Part shown: piece by piece, positions 25,851-33,515 of the stretch
Layout: each line of letters starts with the position of its first letter
Numbering within the stretch: position 1 is the first letter of the stretch
NCBI RefSeq assembly: GCF_013363995.1
Contig: NZ_JABWGO010000003.1
Location: 585,125-649,124 of the forward strand
From: Nonomuraea rhodomycinica
Lineage (GTDB): Bacteria; Actinomycetota; Actinomycetes; Streptosporangiales; Streptosporangiaceae
DNA length: 64,000 nucleotides
Direction: 5' to 3'
The notes under the pieces: model-generated
What the model was told of the DNA's origin: nothing
The model's database searches: none
Seen by the model: the letters and a program-made list of their open reading frames with translations, nothing else
Made by a program: the position numbers and the translations under genes

Positions 25851-27029
25851 TTGCCGTACTCCATTTCATCGAAGCTCGCGCGGGTTGTGACGTCTGTTGC
25901 TGTATGTCTGATCATGGGCGGATGCTCAGGAAAAGAGGACGTCCGGACGAGTCCCCCGGCCGTCGCGCCCTCGGCGACGACGATCCGATCGACCGCGGCC
26001 ACGGTGGCCCGTTCCGAGCGCTGGAAAGTGATCCAGGGCCCGAGGCTGATGGCGACCGCGGAACTGGTCGACGTGGTGGCCAAGGGGCCCCGGCAGGTAT
26101 GGGCGGCGGGATCGGAGGGCGGCGCTGAAGATCGCGGCGGGATCGTGGTCGTCGAGCGGTGGGACGGTGCGAGGTGGCGGAGGAGCGCTCTCAATCGCGA
26201 TCGCGAGATTCTCCTGAGCGGGTTCGACGTGGGGGCGACCGGTGACTTATGGATCGTGGGAGACCATGAGGTCATCCATGGGGACGGACAGCGCTGGTCG
26301 TACCCGCGCCCGTCGAAGCTCCCGGACAGCTCTGTGTTCACCGACGTGTCGGTCGACGGTGACAGGGTGGTGTTGATCGGTGGCGACGAAGCCGGCGAGG
26401 GTTCCTTCGCCTACGAATGGGCCGGCCACAGGTTCGAGAAGCGGTTGGCAGCCGTCCAGGGCGACTTCGCCGCGGTGACAGCCCGGCATGGCCAGGTATG
26501 GGTGGTCGGCAATGAACTACGCGACGACTGCTCGAACATCAGGCCCGCGGTCTGGCACGCGGTCCGTGGCGGAAAGTACACCCGGATGCTGCTTCCTGAT
26601 GTGGTGGGAGGCTACCTGAATCAGGTGTGGGCGACTTCGCCGGCCGACGTGTGGGCTGTCGGGGGCGTCGGGGGCAAGCAGGGAGAGTTCGAGTGCCTTC
26701 CCGAGTCTCAGGAGTCCGGGCAGCCGGAGCCGCTCGTGATGCATGGGGACGGGTCCTCCTGGCAGCGGGTGGGGGTGCCCGGCGGCGGCTCGCTGACAAG
26801 CGTCACCGCGTCAGGCCCCGACGAGGTGTGGGCGGTCGGTTCCGACCGAGGCGACGCGATGATCGCTCTGCATTTCGACGGCCGGAACTGGACCCGCGAG
26901 TACGCCTACGCTTCCCGCTTGAGCCACCTCGCAGTGACGACCGTTCCCGGCACGTCGGATTTGTGGGCGGTGGGGGCCTATGGAGCCGACACCGATTATG
27001 GCCAGGACGTCATCCTGCGACGCCGGTGA
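25851..27029 (+). CDS. Putative lipoprotein with WD/BNR-like repeats
   Basis: About 392 residues. The TTG start at 25851 gives a credible lipoprotein signal: Lys8 and Arg11, then VVTSVAVCLIMGGC with Cys25 as the lipidation site. An ATG at 25752 is in frame but lies on the presumed -10 element. The mature protein has repeats of the type VWAVGGVGG, EVWAVGSDRG, LWAVGAYG and QVWAAGSEGG, each with a conserved aromatic-Ala-Val-Gly turn, suggesting a beta propeller facing the outside. No enzyme motif was seen. The repressor-type element at 25735 may control it together with the downstream secreted peptide system. Confidence 0.6.
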   Translation: MPYSISSKLARVVTSVAVCLIMGGCSGKEDVRTSPPAVAPSATTIRSTAATVARSERWKVIQGPRLMATAELVDVVAKGPRQVWAAGSEGGAEDRGGIVVVERWDGARWRRSALNRDREILLSGFDVGATGDLWIVGDHEVIHGDGQRWSYPRPSKLPDSSVFTDVSVDGDRVVLIGGDEAGEGSFAYEWAGHRFEKRLAAVQGDFAAVTARHGQVWVVGNELRDDCSNIRPAVWHAVRGGKYTRMLLPDVVGGYLNQVWATSPADVWAVGGVGGKQGEFECLPESQESGQPEPLVMHGDGSSWQRVGVPGGGSLTSVTASGPDEVWAVGSDRGDAMIALHFDGRNWTREYAYASRLSHLAVTTVPGTSDLWAVGAYGADTDYGQDVILRRR

Positions 27030-27357
27030 GGAGGACCAGAGTCGCCGAAGGGAGAAGCTGACCGAACAACGCCCGCTTTTCCTGCCGATGGCTTGCACGA
27101 GTGATTCCGCGCGCTCTCGTCCCGCCGGGCAACCCCACCGATCGGAGCGCGAGGTAACAGACCGACGGAAGGACCCGGCCGAGGACGCCCTCACCAGTGG
27201 TCACTTCACGCGGCGCGCGGGCCGAGGAAGCCCACCATGAGCAATCACGACAGGGCGCCCTGGTCCGACCCAGCACCACAGGTCGGCCGTGACCTCAGTA
27301 CGGCTGCGTCCTGGCCGAAGTGGCGATCGGTGCGGTGAGAATCATCCGGAGCAGAAG
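27030..27357. other. Convergent gap, no gene seen
   Basis: The space between the lipoprotein gene and the convergent M28 peptidase gene. No ribosome-site-preceded frame and no strong terminator hairpin were seen. Confidence 0.45.
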
Positions 27358-29544
27358 CTACCGGGCGGGATCGACGACCTTGGTGACGAAGGCGGTGGTG
27401 ACGGGCCGCATGAGGACGGCACTGGCCGGAGTCCGGTAACCGGGCACCACGGAGGGGTCGTAATCTCGCTGGAAGGCGCGGATCCTGACTTCCCCGGCAG
27501 CCAGCAGCAGGGTGACCTCCACCCCCTCGGCGGGCGGCGCGTGGAAGGTGAAGCCGCGCTTCTCCCCGAGGTCTCTGCCCGCCACCGTGATCACTGCCTT
27601 GCCCGGCAGGCTGAGCCCCACGGCGGGGGCGCCGCCCGACGGGGTCAGACGGAGCGTCAGGCTCCGCTTGCCGTTCGCCGTGGTGTCCTTCAGCACGGTC
27701 AGCGCGGGCGCCCGTAGCGGGGCGACGGGAGCCTTGCTGGTGGCGAAGCCGGCTTCACCGAAGAAGCGGACGCTCAGCTCGGAGTCGCCCGGCCTTCCCC
27801 AGACCGCTTCTCCCGTGTCCGTGTCGAGGGAGTAGGCGAGGCGTTCCTGACGCGGGTGCGCGGCGTCGAAGCGGTCCACGACCAGCCCTACCCCTACCAG
27901 CACGATCGCCACCGCGGGCAGGACCCATGTGGTACGACGGCGCGGCGCCTTGACCTGGAGGACAAGCATGAGGAGCAGCAGGAGCGCGAAGTAGGTGGCC
28001 GCGATCGGCCCGCCGATGCTCAGGCCGATGTCGAGAGAGGACAGGGCGGCGCCCCCCAGAATGATCGCGGCGGGAGCCAGGCCCACGGTGAGCGCCGCGC
28101 CCGAGCCCCAGGACAGTCCGCCGGGCGCTTCGGGCAGCAACAGTGCCACCAGCCAACCCGCGGCGGCGAACAGGGCCGGCCAGGCGAAGCTGTGAGAACC
28201 TCCGGGCAGGGCCAAGGCGGACAGCACGCCGAGCAAGGCCACGAGGAGGACCGCGCCGGCCGCGAGCCCTGCCACCTGCCGTTCGCCGGTGGTCCTACGG
28301 GAGGTCACTCGGCTGAACAGGGCGGCCCACACCAGGACGATCCCGGTCGTCAGCGCCAGCAGGGCAGCCCGGTAGGGCAGCGGCCGATAGGGCTCGCCGG
28401 TGAACAGCATCGTGTACTCCGGCCTGAGCGCCCCCAGGAGTGGCCACAGGCCATACCCCGCCAGCGCCGCCAGCACGACCGCGGCCAGGCAGAGCCCCGC
28501 CGCTCCCGTCACTCTGGGCCAGGTGAGCAGGCCGCGGCGCCGCAGCACATGGACCAGCACCAGGGCAAGCACCATCCCGACCACCGCCACGGGCAGTTCC
28601 AGCGATGCCGGATATCTGATGAAGCCGCCGGGCACGGTGAAGAAGACCGATTCCTCCTTCGCATGCAGCGCCACGAGATCCCGTCCCGCCAGTGCTTGGG
28701 TGAGCGCCAGCGCGTTGTCGCCCATCTGCTGGAGGCTTCCTTGGTCCAGGTGGGCGGGATCGTCCAGGGGCGAGTGGTAGTGGACACCGCTTCCGATGAA
28801 GGCCGAGTCGAGACCCATCCAGCCGGCCTCGCGGAAGACGTGGAAGTCGGTGTCGTTCGGGAGCAGGCTCATCAGGGAACTGAAGGCGGAGTCGGCGGCG
28901 GGGTGCGGTGCCGCGGAGCCGTACACGCCGCTGAGCGCGCCGGACGAGCGGAACATCTGCACTGTGCCGGCGGTGCCGCGGGCCTCGTGGTTGAGCACCA
29001 CGACCGGGCCCTCGAACCGGTTGCGCCTGGCGAATGCCTCGGCGCCGAGCAGACCCGCCTCTTCGCCGTCGGTGAAGAGGAAGACGACATCGTTCCTGAG
29101 GCCGGAGGGGAGCGTCCGGGCCACCTCCAGAAGGGTGGCGACCCCGGCGCCGTCGTCGGCGGCGCCCGGCGCGCCGGGCGCCGAGTCGTAGTGGGCCGCC
29201 AGGATGATGCGGCCGGTGGACGCGGTGCCCGGCCGGGTGGCCACGACATTACGCACCCGGCCGACGGGAGTGGTGCCGTCGTGGGCGATGGGCAACACGC
29301 CCACCCCTTCCTGGACCTCGGTCCGGAGGCCGAGGCCACGGAGCTGGGACACGAGGTGGTCTCGCACGCGTTCGTTCTCGGCCGAGCCCGTCGGATGCGG
29401 CGCCCGAGCGATGGCCTGGATGTCCTTGAACGCCCTGGTCGCGCGGAAACCAGGGGACTCCGCGCGAGGGCGCGGCGATGCCAGATCGAGCATGGTCGCG
29501 GCGAGTAATGCGGCCAGCACGAGGAAGCTGGCGAATCGGATCAT
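27358..29544 (-). CDS. Membrane M28 family metallopeptidase (ERMP1/Fxna-like architecture)
   Basis: A 728-residue protein. An N-terminal membrane helix (about 3-20) is followed by an M28 peptidase domain with all zinc ligands in place: HYD (H118, D120), AADD (D130), DGEE (E161/E162), NHEARG (E187) and HYHS (H257). From about residue 290 to 565 there are roughly eight or nine transmembrane helices, then a C-terminal domain of about 150 residues. This order resembles ER metallopeptidase 1-type proteins and their bacterial relatives. It would trim peptides outside the membrane. The ATG at 29544 follows AAGGTGAC. Its place beside a secreted-peptide operon may be coincidental. Confidence 0.88.
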   Translation of the reverse strand: MIRFASFLVLAALLAATMLDLASPRPRAESPGFRATRAFKDIQAIARAPHPTGSAENERVRDHLVSQLRGLGLRTEVQEGVGVLPIAHDGTTPVGRVRNVVATRPGTASTGRIILAAHYDSAPGAPGAADDGAGVATLLEVARTLPSGLRNDVVFLFTDGEEAGLLGAEAFARRNRFEGPVVVLNHEARGTAGTVQMFRSSGALSGVYGSAAPHPAADSAFSSLMSLLPNDTDFHVFREAGWMGLDSAFIGSGVHYHSPLDDPAHLDQGSLQQMGDNALALTQALAGRDLVALHAKEESVFFTVPGGFIRYPASLELPVAVVGMVLALVLVHVLRRRGLLTWPRVTGAAGLCLAAVVLAALAGYGLWPLLGALRPEYTMLFTGEPYRPLPYRAALLALTTGIVLVWAALFSRVTSRRTTGERQVAGLAAGAVLLVALLGVLSALALPGGSHSFAWPALFAAAGWLVALLLPEAPGGLSWGSGAALTVGLAPAAIILGGAALSSLDIGLSIGGPIAATYFALLLLLMLVLQVKAPRRRTTWVLPAVAIVLVGVGLVVDRFDAAHPRQERLAYSLDTDTGEAVWGRPGDSELSVRFFGEAGFATSKAPVAPLRAPALTVLKDTTANGKRSLTLRLTPSGGAPAVGLSLPGKAVITVAGRDLGEKRGFTFHAPPAEGVEVTLLLAAGEVRIRAFQRDYDPSVVPGYRTPASAVLMRPVTTAFVTKVVDPAR

Positions 29545-29896
29545 GAAAGGTCACCTTAGGAACGGATTCATCGGGCGTCCCGGCCCTGGAGGACGATGCT
29601 CGATACACCAAAAGGACTACGGCAGCATCAGCTCACCCGGCGATCTGCCGTCCTTGGCAGACGTGGCGGGTGATGTGACCCCACGCATGCCTTCCGCGGC
29701 TAGGAGCCCGATCGCCACGTCGGCGATCTCCTGTCGTCTGAACGCGGCCGAGTGCGGCGGCGCTTCTCCGCGCCCGCTCAGCTCCGCTTTCTTGGGCCAC
29801 TGGTCCGAACGATACGGGCCTGCCCGGGACGCCCGGCGGCGACGCTCGGGCGTGCGCGGACGCCGTCCGCCGTCACCGCGGGGGCCACTGCAGGGA
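29545..29896. other. Intergenic gap
   Basis: No gene recognised. A short hairpin GCGGAC-GCC-GTCCGC near 29856-29871 lies just past the 3' end of the SapA-like gene and may act as a weak terminator. Confidence 0.4.
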
Positions 29897-30301
29897 TCAG
29901 TCGCAGAAGACGCTCGCCGCGCCGCCCCAGTTCCAGCCCTCGATCCTGCCCTCGACGTCGATGCAGTGCCCGCTGGCCTTCACGTAGACCGGGCCCGCGT
30001 AGTACTGGTATCTGCCCGTGTCCTTGATCCAGGTGCCGCCGGTTCGGCGGATCCACACGCTTTTTCCGTCCCGTTTGCCATAGTGCTCGCCGGCGCCGAC
30101 GGTGACCGCGCAGTTCTTGCCGGTGCTCGAACTGTAGTAGACGTGCAGATACCCGGCGTCCTCCACCTTGTATGTCTTGAGGAGGCGATAACTGGCGCCG
30201 CAATAGTTGGCGGCCGCGTTCGCAGGTGCGGCGGCTGCCAGCAGCCCTGCGGAGACGGTTACCGCGGCCAGAGCGGCGACGGTCCTGCTGCGGTTGATCA
30301 T
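29897..30301 (-). CDS. Secreted protein similar to spore-associated protein A (SapA)
   Basis: A 134-residue secreted protein. The signal peptide (MINRSRTVAALAAVTVSAGL to about APANA) is followed by YCGASYRLLKTYKV, LHVYYSSSTGKNCAVTVG and GHCIDVEGRI. The conserved SSSTGKNC segment and three cysteines are typical of SapA-like proteins of Streptomyces and relatives, which are abundant on spores and in culture fluid. Role unknown. The ATG at 30301 has CAGGAGAGA upstream. The upstream in-frame extension is Arg-rich and unlikely to be translated. Confidence 0.75.
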   Translation of the reverse strand: MINRSRTVAALAAVTVSAGLLAAAAPANAAANYCGASYRLLKTYKVEDAGYLHVYYSSSTGKNCAVTVGAGEHYGKRDGKSVWIRRTGGTWIKDTGRYQYYAGPVYVKASGHCIDVEGRIEGWNWGGAASVFCD

Positions 30302-30929
30302 GTGACTGTCTCTCCTGGAGTGTTCCGTGTGTTTCATGACCTCGCTGCGCCGACTCGTCGCGGGCGCTGTGGGGGCGCGCCGACGGGGCGAGCGCGCCGT
30401 CCCCTCGTAAGGACGAACTGTCCCCTCCGGCAAGGGGCTGACCAGGTCCGGGGTCGGGAGAACGGGTGTCTCCAGAGCGGCAAGCCGCGTCCGCCGGCGG
30501 CGGCTCTCAGGTTCCGGCGTGTTCCATTTCGGAGCATGTGCTCTATTATTGCTACGTCTCGCCGTCCGGATCAAGGGGGAACGCCTGGGGTGCTGGACTG
30601 GCGCGTGCGAGTCGAGTCGCCCTAGCTCGTTCGGCTCGATGGTGGCAGTCGCCCCCAGGCGACCGACGATGTTCTCCCTGATTCTCCAGGGACCTCGACA
30701 AGCTCCGGATAGTGGGGCTCGCCGACTGGATCGCACTCGATCGATTTGTGCCGGCGCCGCCGGCGGCATGCCGGCGAGATTTCGTGATGCGCTTTTCCGA
30801 ATATCCCGAGACGGAGGAACGGCTTGGTAGTGCCAGCCCCACCATGAACAAGCCTGACGGCATCACTGATCTTCGAATCAGGAGATTCAAGAATAACGGC
30901 AGCACCTCAGATATAAGGAGATTTTCACA
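30302..30929. other. Long upstream region of the serine hydrolase gene
   Basis: It contains the GAGC-type element at 30531-30549 and, near 30869-30893, an imperfect inverted repeat around TTCGAATCAGGAGATTCAAG. A possible -10 (TATAAG) lies just before the ribosome site of the next gene. Short frames such as one of 11 codons at about 30590 have no supporting features. No recognised gene. Confidence 0.5.
30531..30549. promoter_or_regulatory. GAGC-type palindromic element, copy 2
   Basis: GGAGCATGTGCTCT (GAGCATGTGCTC is a perfect 12-bp palindrome) followed by ATTATT; TATTAT at 30544-30549 could be a -10 box. It is nearly identical to the inverted copy at 32578-32596. Confidence 0.7.
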
Positions 30930-32009
30930 ATGCGTATGCTTCTTGCCGCCGCAGCCGCTGGAACCGCCGCCGCCGTCCTTCTGGGCGCGGCCTCGCCCGC
31001 CCTGGCCACCGAGACCGCCCCCGGCGGCAAGGCCGTGCAGCAGCAGGTGGACCGGCTGACCGGACAGGACGGCATGACCGGCGCGGTGCTGTCCGTGCGT
31101 GAGCGTGACGGCCGCACGACGACGTGGACCTCCGGTACCGCCGTGCGTGGCACCCGCAAGCCCATGGTCGGCGGGGACGGCCGGTTCCGCGCGGCGAGTG
31201 TCACCAAGCCGGTGATCGCGGCGGCGGTGATGCGCCTGGCCGACGACGGCAAGCTCGACCTCGACGAGCAAGTCGAGCACTACCTGCCCGGCGCGCTGCA
31301 CGGCGCCCCGGTTACCGCCCGGCAACTGCTCAATCACACCAGCGGCCTGCCTGAGTACTTCGACCTGGTCGACTGGACCAAGCCCGCGATCCCGGCCGAG
31401 CAACTCGAGCTCGCCATGACCCGCAAGCCCGTCGCCAAGCCCGGCGAGCGGTGGTTCTACTCCAACACCAACTACCTGGTCGCCGGCATGCTCATCGAGA
31501 AGGTCACCGGCAAGGACTTCCGCCGCATCACCCAGGAAGGCGTGCTGAAGGGCCTGCCCGGCACGTACTGGCCGAAGAACGGCGAGCTGGGCATCCGGGG
31601 CCGGCACGCCCACACCTACGGCATCAACCCCGCCTCCCCGCAGTCCGGACAGACGGACACCACCCAACTGCCCGGCTACGCGTTCGGCGCCGGCGGCGGC
31701 CTCATCTCCACCCCCGAGGACCTCAACCGCTTCTGGCAGACGATCCCCGCATCGACACTGCGCACGATGCTCGCCGACCCCGTGCCCGCCACCGACCCCC
31801 AAGGCAGCCGCTACGGCCTCGGCCTGTACACCTACCCCCTGAGCTGCGGCGCCGCCTGGATGCACGACGGCGGCCTGCCCGGCACCCGCGTGCTCAGCGG
31901 ACGCACCAGCGCGGGAAGGGCCGCCACCGTCTACGTCACCGGCACCCCCAAGAACGACAAACACCTCTTCGCCGCCCTCGACACCGCGCTCTGCCGCCCC
32001 TCACGCTGA
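30930..32009 (+). CDS. Secreted serine hydrolase, beta-lactamase/D-Ala-D-Ala carboxypeptidase (S12) family
   Basis: A 359-residue protein. The signal peptide MRMLLAAAAAGTAAAVLLGAASPALA is followed by the class C fold: SVTK (S90, K93), YSN (Y177, S178, N179) and HDGG in place of KTG near the C terminus. These are the three active-site motifs of S12 esterases, carboxypeptidases and class C beta-lactamases. Being exported, it could trim peptidoglycan, D-amino-acid peptides or esters. AAGGAG lies nine bases before the ATG. It lies upstream of the cysteine-rich peptide operon in the same direction and shares its GAGC-type upstream element. Confidence 0.87.
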   Translation: MRMLLAAAAAGTAAAVLLGAASPALATETAPGGKAVQQQVDRLTGQDGMTGAVLSVRERDGRTTTWTSGTAVRGTRKPMVGGDGRFRAASVTKPVIAAAVMRLADDGKLDLDEQVEHYLPGALHGAPVTARQLLNHTSGLPEYFDLVDWTKPAIPAEQLELAMTRKPVAKPGERWFYSNTNYLVAGMLIEKVTGKDFRRITQEGVLKGLPGTYWPKNGELGIRGRHAHTYGINPASPQSGQTDTTQLPGYAFGAGGGLISTPEDLNRFWQTIPASTLRTMLADPVPATDPQGSRYGLGLYTYPLSCGAAWMHDGGLPGTRVLSGRTSAGRAATVYVTGTPKNDKHLFAALDTALCRPSR

Positions 32010-32577
32010 TTCGCATTCCAGCGTGGCCGGTCTGGAAGCGGGGCCGGCCCCACTTGGCGTGCTTCCATCCTGCGCGCCGCCGTACGCAAGCGGCTGGGCG
32101 CGGGGGCTGGCGCCCTGCCGCGGTGCGGACGACTTGGCGCAGGACGGCTACCGCGTGACGACGAGCCATGGCGAGATCGGCTGCCGGGCGGTGTTCTCGC
32201 TCGCGGTTCTCAGGCTGGAGCGCCTGCTGGACACGTTCGGTGCCTGGGCCCGTTCGCCCGATCTCGGGACCGGCCCGCCCGAACGCTTCGCGCCGACCAG
32301 GGGGCCCGGGTCGGCGCGCCTGCAGCTCGACCTGCGTAGCGGCGAGATCCGCACGATCGTGCGTGCGACCGGTTTCGTCCTGACTGCGAGTGGCTCCGCG
32401 TTCCGGTGGTCGACGAGAAGGGACGGCTGCGCCCCGACGGCGGTGTCGTCCGCGGCCCGGGACTGTGCGCGCCGGGGCTGCCTCTGCTGCGGCGGCGCAG
32501 GTCCATGTTTCATCCACCTGGCCGAAAGGCGCGGAAACGGGACGCCGCCGGTCGCGTGGCGGACGCGGAGCGTCAAA
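32010..32577. other. Gap between serine hydrolase and peptide operon
   Basis: Open frames are present on both strands but have no ribosome site, signal or family motif. I see no gene. Confidence 0.5.
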
Positions 32578-32596
32578 ATAATAGAGCATGTGCTCT
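32578..32596. promoter_or_regulatory. GAGC-type palindromic element, copy 3 (inverted)
   Basis: A perfect 14-bp palindrome AGAGCATGTGCTCT (32583-32596) preceded by AATAAT. Read on the minus strand it aligns with copies 1 and 2. A plus-strand -10 TAGCAT at 32606-32611 would place the palindrome over the -35 region of the peptide gene at 32666. Confidence 0.72.
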
Positions 32597-32665
32597 GGAA
32601 TGCTGTAGCATCACTTCGGCATAGGTCAGGACGACACGGTCGTATGTCGAAGAAGGGGCATCGTG

Positions 32666-32821
32666 ATGGGTTTCGTTGATCGTCTGCTGGCACGGGTCGC
32701 GCGTAAGGCGACCGTCGAGGCGGGCTGCAGCTACACCTACTACTGCTCCGGCGCCATCATGTACCAGCGCATGTGCTGCCTGGACCAGGGTTGCCAGATC
32801 ACCAGGGTCGGCATGTGCTGA
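32666..32821 (+). CDS. 51-residue cysteine-rich peptide precursor (candidate disulfide-rich secreted peptide)
   Basis: Not long enough for common gene-callers. ATG at 32666 is preceded by AAGAAGGGG; stop TGA is at 32819-32821. The N-terminal 20 residues (MGFVDRLLARVARKATVEAG) form a charged amphipathic leader. The remaining 31 residues contain six cysteines in the pattern C-X5-C-X9-CC-X4-C-X7-C, ending in Cys, with many Tyr/Met and few Ser/Thr. Val-Glu-Ala before Gly20 would be an acceptable signal-peptidase-type site. The genes that follow encode a thioredoxin-like protein, an ABC exporter and a signal peptidase, so oxidation, export and leader removal are all provided. No lanthionine, radical-SAM or YcaO enzyme is nearby. 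Function (toxin, signal, metal binding) is unknown. Confidence 0.75.
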   Translation: MGFVDRLLARVARKATVEAGCSYTYYCSGAIMYQRMCCLDQGCQITRVGMC

Positions 32822-32842
32822 TGGGGTAGTCGGACCAGCGTT

Positions 32843-32872
32843 CGGCGGGCGGTGGGCGACCACCGCCCGCCG
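32843..32872 (+). terminator. Strong hairpin between the peptide gene and its processing genes
   Basis: A 13-bp perfect stem (CGGCGGGCGGTGG and its complement) closed by a GCGA tetraloop of the GNRA type, 21 bp after the peptide stop. There is no T-run, so it may act as a partial terminator or as a 3' stabiliser that raises the peptide to export-gene ratio. Confidence 0.8.
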
Positions 32873-33002
32873 ACCGGCGGAGGTGGCCGGATGGCTCCCT
32901 GACGCTCGCCGGACCGGCCAGGGCGCCGGACGCAGGCGCGATCGGAACGACTCTGATGGTCTCCTCCGACGACATCGTCGATCTCTCCGATAGGACCACC
33001 TG

Positions 33003-33515
33003 ATGCCCTTCTTGGCTGCCGCAGTCGTGATCATCGGACTGTTGTCCGTGGTCAACCTGCTGCTCACTGTCGCTCTCATTCGCCGGACGAGGCAGACCAG
33101 CGAGAGCGCCGCTCCTGCGAGTGGTCCCCCCATCGCGTTGCGTCCGGGCTCGCCCGTCGGCGCATTCGCCGCGGTGACCCTCGGCGGGGAGGCGGTGTCC
33201 CACGACGCAATCTCCGGCCTTGTCGGGTTCTTCTCCGCGGGATGCGCACCCTGCCACACACTCCTGCCCCGCTTCGTCGAGCGCGCCCGCGCGCTGGGGC
33301 GGGACAACGTGCTGGCGGTGATCGCAGGAGACGACCCCGAGGCGGTCCACGCCCTCCAACCAGTGGCGCGTGTGATCGTGGAGGACTACGACGGCCCGGT
33401 GGCCGGCGCGTTCCAGAACACCTGGACCCCGGCGCTCTACCTTCTGGGCCCGGATCGGCGCGTCGTCGCCGCAGGTGGCCGCGTCGAGGACCTTCCCATC
33501 GCATCGTCGGCATGA
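33003..33515 (+). CDS. Membrane-anchored thioredoxin-like (TlpA/MauD-type) protein
   Basis: A 170-residue protein. One N-terminal membrane helix (about 3-26) followed by RRTR places the domain outside. The fold continues with a TlpA-like start (LRPGSPVGAFAAVTLGG), then FFSAGCAPCHTLLPRF with the CxxC pair C81/C84, and a cis-Pro-like TWTPALYLLG segment. It would form or isomerise disulfides, most likely in the six-cysteine peptide encoded upstream. AGGA lies eight bases before the ATG. Its stop overlaps the ABC gene as ATGA. Confidence 0.87.
   Translation: MPFLAAAVVIIGLLSVVNLLLTVALIRRTRQTSESAAPASGPPIALRPGSPVGAFAAVTLGGEAVSHDAISGLVGFFSAGCAPCHTLLPRFVERARALGRDNVLAVIAGDDPEAVHALQPVARVIVEDYDGPVAGAFQNTWTPALYLLGPDRRVVAAGGRVEDLPIASSA

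Noticed and set aside
32666..32821. Lanthipeptide interpretation of the small peptide
   Set aside because: Few Ser/Thr in the core and no lanthionine synthetase gene nearby; a thioredoxin-like gene favours disulfides.
32956..33003. A 15-codon frame just before the thioredoxin-like gene (stop overlaps its ATG)
   Set aside because: Only a weak ribosome site and no cysteines or motif; could be a coupling micro-ORF but the sequence does not support more.
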